DNA of 11,248 bases from positions 1-11,248 of the forward strand of contig CANPWI010000041.1 in assembly GCA_947584125.1 (NCBI GenBank), read 5' to 3'. The position numbers and the translations under genes are program-made. Shown here in pieces: positions 6,821 to 11,248 of this stretch. Source of the DNA: an uncultured Clostridia bacterium. Lineage in GTDB: Bacteria; Bacillota; Clostridia; TANB77; CAG-508. The notes beneath the pieces were generated by a model. The model was not told the DNA's origin. It was given only the letters and a program-made list of their open reading frames with translations, and ran no database searches. Position 1 is the first letter of the stretch. Every line of letters starts with the position of its first letter.

Positions 6821-7819
6821 GTGGAAGAAAATAAACTAATTAGTCCAGAACTTGAAAATTTAGAAGAAGAAACATTAGAAAAAACTTTAAGACCAAAAAT
6901 ATTAGAAGAATATATTGGACAAGACAAAGTAAAACAGAATATGAAAATATATATAGAGGCTGCAAAAAAAAGAGGAGAGCCTCTTGACCATGTTTTATTA
7001 TATGGTCCTCCAGGACTTGGAAAAACAACTTTATCAAATATTATTGCAAATGAAATGAATTCAAATATAAAAATAACATCAGGACCAGCTATAGAAAAAC
7101 CAGGAGATTTAGCAGCAATCTTAACAAATTTATCTGAAAATGATGTTTTGTTTATAGATGAAATACATAGAATTCACAAAAATATTGAAGAAATTTTATA
7201 TCCAGCATTAGAAGACTATACTTTAGATATAATTATTGGAAAAGGACCAAGTGCAAGGTCAATTAGAATTGATTTACCTAAATTTACATTAATTGGTGCA
7301 ACAACAAAGGCAGGAGCACTTGCAACACCATTAAGAGATAGATTTGGAATTGTTAGCAGATTAGAATTATACACAATAGAAGATTTAACAACTATTGTAA
7401 AAAGATCTTCAAAAATTTTAGAGCTTGATATAGATGATGAAGCAGCAGTTGAAATAGCTAGAAGGTCAAGAGGAACACCAAGAATTGCAAATAGAATTTT
7501 AAAAAGAGTTAGAGATTATGCTGCAGTATTAGGTGATGGTACAATAAATTTGAAAATGGCAAAATACGCTTTAAATCAATTAGAAATAGATGAACTTGGT
7601 TTAGATGATATAGATAGAAAGCTATTAGAGGTAATTATAACAAAATATGGTGGAGGACCTGTGGGATTAGAAACAGTTGCAACAACAATAGGAGAAGAAA
7701 TAGAAACAATAGAAGATGTATATGAACCTTATTTAATTCAAATAGGTTTTTTATCAAGAACTTTAAGAGGAAGAATTGCTTTAAAACCAGCTTATGACCA
7801 TTTAGGATTTGAGTTTTAG
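6821..7819 (+). CDS. ruvB: Holliday junction branch migration helicase RuvB
   Basis: RuvB is the AAA+ motor that, loaded by RuvA, drives branch migration of Holliday junctions during recombination and repair in the cytoplasm. The 332 residues match the usual length. Walker A is GPPGLGKTT at 62-70, Walker B is DEIH at 113-116, sensor 1 is GATTKAG near 159-165, the arginine finger lies in PLRDRFG (R172), and sensor 2 is RGTPRIANRIL at 217-227. The C-terminal winged helix contains GGGPVGLETVA around 277-287. The start is GTG with AAGGAG 7 bases upstream. The stop of the previous gene is 16 bases away and the next gene starts 18 bases after ruvB. RuvA, normally encoded directly upstream, is not here; the preceding gene is an unrelated membrane-anchored protein. 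Nothing suggests loss of function. Confidence 0.98.
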   Translation: MEENKLISPELENLEEETLEKTLRPKILEEYIGQDKVKQNMKIYIEAAKKRGEPLDHVLLYGPPGLGKTTLSNIIANEMNSNIKITSGPAIEKPGDLAAILTNLSENDVLFIDEIHRIHKNIEEILYPALEDYTLDIIIGKGPSARSIRIDLPKFTLIGATTKAGALATPLRDRFGIVSRLELYTIEDLTTIVKRSSKILELDIDDEAAVEIARRSRGTPRIANRILKRVRDYAAVLGDGTINLKMAKYALNQLEIDELGLDDIDRKLLEVIITKYGGGPVGLETVATTIGEEIETIEDVYEPYLIQIGFLSRTLRGRIALKPAYDHLGFEF

Positions 7820-7837
7820 TAATTTTGAGGTAAAAAG

Positions 7838-9334
7838 ATGAAAAAGAATATAATATTGATTACAGTATCAATAATAGCTATGGTATTATTAAATTCATAT
7901 AAGATACAAATACTTGAAAAACAAACAGCAGAACCTGTTTTTATGATATTAGAAGTAATATTAATAATAGTTTCTGTTATTTTAATTTATTCAATTTGTA
8001 CTAATAAAGAAATTACTGTTAAAAAAACATTTTTCCATATTATACCAATATATTTTTTACTATTTTTAATTTTCATGCCTGTATTTACAAGTCATGATGA
8101 GTCTTGGCATTGGTATAGAGTTTATGATATATCTAATGGAAATTTTTTGACAAAAAAAGAAGATAATATACCTGTAGCTACTATGCCTAAAAGTATAGAT
8201 GAAATAAGTTTAGAAAAATTCAGAAATGGAATAACTTATGAAGATTTAAAAGATATGTTTAATACATACCTAGATAAAGATAATACAAAAAGATATGAAT
8301 TATTAACAACAGCAATATTTTCACCAATACAATACTTACCACAAGCTATTGGAGTATGTATTTCAAAAATAATAACACAAAAACCAGTTATAATGGCATA
8401 TGGGGGAAGAATAGTTAATACATTAATTTCCTTTGGAATTTTATTATTAGCAATAAAGAAAATTCCTTTTGGTAAAAAGATTTTATTTGCTTGTATGTGT
8501 TTACCAATAGCAATAGAAGGTTTTACATCATTATCAGGAGATGCAATAACTATATCAATTTCAATGCTATTAACATCTTATGTTCTAAATTTAGCATACA
8601 AAAAAGATAATGTAATAGAAAAAAAGGAAAAGATAATTTTAACAGTACTATGTATAATAATTTCCTTGTGCAAAATTGTATATTTACCTTTAGTATTTCT
8701 GGTTTTACTAATACCAAATGAAAAATTTTCTAAAAAAGAAAACATATTAAAAATATTGCTAATATCATTGTGTGTAATTATTAATATTTCTTGGCTAAGT
8801 TATGCAAGTAATAATTTATCAACTAGAGGAGACGGAGAATATAACACTAATATAATATTTAAGAGTCCGTTAGCATATATAGAAAAAATGATTTATACAG
8901 TAGATAACCAAACAAATTCTTATGTGCTTAGCTTGTTTGGGGAGAAAATAGGAGATTGTGAATTAATAGAAATAGGACATATTGTTACATATGTTAATTT
9001 GATAATACTAGTAGCAACTATAATATTATCAAATGATACAAAAGATAAGTTTAATAAAAGGCAAATTTTTATAATACTTACGATTACAGTAATGACGGTA
9101 GGATTAATATTTACGAGTTTGTTTATACAATGGACAAGGACAGAAGCAAATTATATAGAAGGAATACAAGGAAGATATTTTTTACCTATTTTACCAATTG
9201 TAGCAATTTTAATATCAAGTATTATAAAAATAAAAAGTGAATATAAAGAAGAAAATGTTATTAAGTTTTTATCAGTAGTTCAAATTATATCACTATTATA
9301 TACAATAACGAGTATAATAATTGAAAATTTATAA
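7838..9334 (+). CDS. DUF2142 family polytopic membrane protein (GT-C glycosyltransferase-like)
   Basis: The 498-residue protein has about ten or more hydrophobic helices. Pattern matches to DUF2142 are the first outer loop after helix 3 (THDESWHWYRVYDISNG, about 85-101, with D87, E88, H91, R94), the LSGDAITIS segment near 233-241, and QGRYFLPILP near 444-453 before the last helices. DUF2142 proteins occur in envelope-polysaccharide contexts. The acidic pair in the first outer loop resembles GT-C glycosyltransferases that use polyprenyl-phosphate sugars, so transfer of a sugar to a wall polymer or lipid outside the membrane is a reasonable but unproven guess. The start is ATG with GAGG upstream, 18 bases after ruvB, apparently in the same transcript. 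The following membrane-protein gene is a likely functional partner. Confidence 0.83.
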   Translation: MKKNIILITVSIIAMVLLNSYKIQILEKQTAEPVFMILEVILIIVSVILIYSICTNKEITVKKTFFHIIPIYFLLFLIFMPVFTSHDESWHWYRVYDISNGNFLTKKEDNIPVATMPKSIDEISLEKFRNGITYEDLKDMFNTYLDKDNTKRYELLTTAIFSPIQYLPQAIGVCISKIITQKPVIMAYGGRIVNTLISFGILLLAIKKIPFGKKILFACMCLPIAIEGFTSLSGDAITISISMLLTSYVLNLAYKKDNVIEKKEKIILTVLCIIISLCKIVYLPLVFLVLLIPNEKFSKKENILKILLISLCVIINISWLSYASNNLSTRGDGEYNTNIIFKSPLAYIEKMIYTVDNQTNSYVLSLFGEKIGDCELIEIGHIVTYVNLIILVATIILSNDTKDKFNKRQIFIILTITVMTVGLIFTSLFIQWTRTEANYIEGIQGRYFLPILPIVAILISSIIKIKSEYKEENVIKFLSVVQIISLLYTITSIIIENL

Positions 9335-9386
9335 AATTGTGGTTTAAATTATACAAAAAAATGAGGAAATTAATACAGGAGAAAAT

Positions 9387-10718
9387 ATGAAAAAAATATT
9401 AAAATATTGCTTAGTTTTATTGTTAATGATTGTTATGTTTTGTATTTTACTAACTTTAGTATCTGTAATTCCTAAAAGCGCAATAGAAGAAAAAACTAAA
9501 GAAAGTGCAAAGATTTTAGCTAAAGAAACTAATATAGTTCTATTAGATATACCACTAAAAAGTTTAATTCTTTTAGACAACTATAGTGATGCACTTATGA
9601 TAAATACAGCTTATTCAATAGATACAAAACAACCATTTTATTCTGCTATGGTAGATAGAAAAAATTATATAGATGGAAAAACAGAAAAAATTTTTCCAGA
9701 TACATCAGGAGAACTTAAATCATCATCAAAATATAAAAACGCAAATCAAGTTGGAGATTTAATAGATACGGTCAATGGTGAAACAATAGAGAGTTTTGAA
9801 TATGCAAGATATTGGCATGGATATTTAGTAGTATTAAGAATATTATTAATGTTTCTAAATATTTCACAAATTAGAATTTTATTGCAAGTAATTTTATATG
9901 TTTTATCAGCAGTATTATTATATTTAATTTATAAAAAAATTAATCTATCAACATCAATAATATTTTTATTAGGAATGATTATATGTGATTATTTTTACAT
10001 AGGATTTTCTTTAATATCTACACCAGTATTTTTAATAAGTATAATATCCTCTATAATTTTATTATTAAATAAAGTGAAAAATTATAATATGTTTTTTATG
10101 ATAATAGGTGGATTAACATGTTTTGTTGATCTTCTAACAGCACCAATAATTGCGTTAGGAATTCCATTAATATTATATATATGTATAAAAACAAAAGAGG
10201 AATTTAATAAAAAAGAAATATACATTAATATATTAAAATTATGTATTATGTGGGGAATTGGATATTTTGGAATATGGATATCAAAGTGGCTAATTGTAGA
10301 TATAATATATAAAAAAGGTTTAATTAATTGTGTAATCGAACAGTTAAAATATAGAACAATTTCAAGCAATACCAAAAATTATAATATAATTGATATTTTT
10401 AAAGTTTTAAATAAAATAGTAAAAGTACCATTAATTTTATCAATTATAACTACCTTTATATTAGTTTTAATTAAAATGATAAAAAGTCATACAAAAATAA
10501 TAAACATAAATATAAAAAAAGTATTACCTTATATAATAACATTTATTTTGCCTATTGCTTGGTATTTAGTTTTAGCTAATCATTCATATTTACATCTTTA
10601 TAAATTTACATATAGAAATATTTTTGTTATATCAATTAGTTTAATGCTAATTATTTATAATATATTTGAAAAAAGTAATAATGATAAAGGAGGCAAAATT
10701 AGCAAAATAGCTAATTAA
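9387..10718 (+). CDS. polytopic membrane protein, GT-C-like layout, family not recognised
   Basis: The 443 residues show one N-terminal helix (about 5-28), a large hydrophilic loop of about 115 residues, then roughly eight more helices. This is the layout of GT-C glycosyltransferases, whose first outer loop carries the catalytic acid. The loop includes LLDIPLKSLILLDNYSDAL (D54, D64, D68) and ends in EYARYWHGYLVVLR (138-151), which looks like the conserved signature of an uncharacterised Firmicutes family. I cannot name it. The last 20 residues are polar and Lys-rich (KGGKISKIAN). The start is ATG with AGGAG 5 bases upstream, 52 bases after the DUF2142 gene. The stop TAA is in the same frame as queH, two codons before its ATG. 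Likely role, by inference only: envelope glycosylation together with the preceding gene. Confidence 0.8.
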   Translation: MKKILKYCLVLLLMIVMFCILLTLVSVIPKSAIEEKTKESAKILAKETNIVLLDIPLKSLILLDNYSDALMINTAYSIDTKQPFYSAMVDRKNYIDGKTEKIFPDTSGELKSSSKYKNANQVGDLIDTVNGETIESFEYARYWHGYLVVLRILLMFLNISQIRILLQVILYVLSAVLLYLIYKKINLSTSIIFLLGMIICDYFYIGFSLISTPVFLISIISSIILLLNKVKNYNMFFMIIGGLTCFVDLLTAPIIALGIPLILYICIKTKEEFNKKEIYINILKLCIMWGIGYFGIWISKWLIVDIIYKKGLINCVIEQLKYRTISSNTKNYNIIDIFKVLNKIVKVPLILSIITTFILVLIKMIKSHTKIININIKKVLPYIITFILPIAWYLVLANHSYLHLYKFTYRNIFVISISLMLIIYNIFEKSNNDKGGKISKIAN

Positions 10719-10727
10719 AAAGTTATG
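10686..10727 (+). promoter_or_regulatory. distant SD with bridging hairpin before queH
   Basis: The only strong SD near queH is AAAGGAGG at 10686-10693, 31 nt before the ATG at 10725. Between them AATTAGC (10697-10703) pairs with GCTAATT (10710-10716) around a 6-nt loop. Folding leaves 3 + 8 unpaired bases between SD and ATG. The stop codon of the upstream gene (10716-10718) starts at the foot of the stem. An upstream start for queH is excluded because that TAA is in its frame. Confidence 0.5.
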
Positions 10728-11248
10728 AAATTATTAATGCATACATGTTGTGCACCATGTAGTGTTTACTGTATAGATAGTTTAAGAGAAGAAAAAATAG
10801 AACCAACATTATATTGGTATAATCCTAATATTCATCCATATACCGAATATAAAGCAAGAAGAGATTGCTTAAAAGAATATTCAAAAATGATACAAGTAGA
10901 AGCAATATTCGAAGAAGAATATGGATTAAGAGAATTTACTAAAAATGTAATAAATGATTTAAACAATAGATGTCAAAATTATTGTTATAAAATAAGACTA
11001 GAGCAAACAGCTAAATATGCAAAAGAAAATGGGTATGATACATTTACAACTACGCTTTTAGTAAGTCCATACCAAAATCATGAATTATTAAAAAAACAAG
11101 GAGAAGAAATTGCTAAAAAATATGGATTAAAATTTTTATATAGAGATTTTAGAATAGGTTTTAGAGAAGGACAAGCAAAAGCTAGAGAACTAGGATTATA
11201 TATGCAAAAATATTGTGGTTGTATTTTCTCAGAGGAAGATAGATATTA
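10725..11248 (+). CDS. queH: epoxyqueuosine reductase QueH (3' end outside window)
   Basis: QueH (formerly DUF208) performs the last step of queuosine synthesis, reducing epoxyqueuosine in tRNA to queuosine. It is an iron-sulfur enzyme unrelated to the cobalamin-dependent QueG. The visible 174 residues carry the family signature: HTCCAPC (6-12), WYNPNIHPYTEYKARRD (31-47), NRCQNYCYKIRL (81-92), TTTLLVSPYQNHE (108-120), RIGFREG and YMQKYCGCIFSEEDRY (159-174). Paired cysteines C8/C9, C83/C87 and C164/C166 should hold the metal cofactors. The gene is cut by the window edge close to its expected C-terminus. The second cysteine pair reads C-x3-C, where I recall C-x2-C as usual. It belongs to the ruvB gene run; Bacillus ruvAB is likewise followed by queuosine genes (queA, tgt). 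Confidence 0.95.
   Translation, partial: MKLLMHTCCAPCSVYCIDSLREEKIEPTLYWYNPNIHPYTEYKARRDCLKEYSKMIQVEAIFEEEYGLREFTKNVINDLNNRCQNYCYKIRLEQTAKYAKENGYDTFTTTLLVSPYQNHELLKKQGEEIAKKYGLKFLYRDFRIGFREGQAKARELGLYMQKYCGCIFSEEDRY

Noticed and set aside
9361..9390. Nine-codon ORF whose TGA overlaps the ATG of the second membrane-protein gene
   Set aside because: There is no SD before its ATG, and such short frames are common by chance. The main gene has its own AGGAG.

Overview
The window looks like a piece of the chromosome of a low-G+C, spore-forming member of the Clostridia. The sequence is very A+T rich throughout. It carries dpaA (spore-core dipicolinate synthesis), a GH25 lysozyme with LysM repeats, strong Shine-Dalgarno (SD) sites and a Firmicutes-type 6S RNA. 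All intact genes look functional. I see no IS element, phage gene, CRISPR array or tRNA.

Left part (1-2054, + strand): the tail of a TPR-like protein, then dpaA and uppP, which are closely spaced and probably co-transcribed. This pairs the enzyme for the spore-core solute with the phosphatase that recycles the undecaprenyl carrier needed for peptidoglycan, including spore cortex. No dpaB lies beside dpaA.

Middle (2055-5262): an A+T-rich spacer leads to a 6S RNA (about 2281-2469). It is followed by a compact control region for a secreted GH25 lysozyme with three LysM domains. There, the left arm of a 13-bp hairpin plus T6 tract overlaps the -10 of a local promoter, and the right arm contains the lysozyme SD. 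Read-through RNA from the 6S gene should therefore form a terminator or hide the SD, while locally started RNA lacks the left arm. A perfect 14-bp inverted repeat separates the lysozyme gene from a convergent CNNM/CorC-type transporter gene on the - strand. That gene is divergent from the next + strand run.

Right part (5263-11248, + strand): one apparent operon behind a good sigma-A promoter (TTGCAT-17-TATAAT). It holds an unrecognised membrane-anchored protein, ruvB, a DUF2142 membrane protein, a second polytopic membrane protein of GT-C-like layout, and queH (cut by the window edge). In Firmicutes ruvAB often sits beside queuosine genes. The two envelope-glycosylation-like genes therefore look inserted between ruvB and queH. 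queH has no SD at the normal distance. A strong SD lies 31 nt upstream, and a small hairpin between the two would bring it closer to the start.

The best candidates for new biology are the lysozyme control hairpin, the hairpin-bridged queH start, the dpaA-uppP pairing and the membrane-protein pair. I found no clear new multi-gene defence or mobile system.
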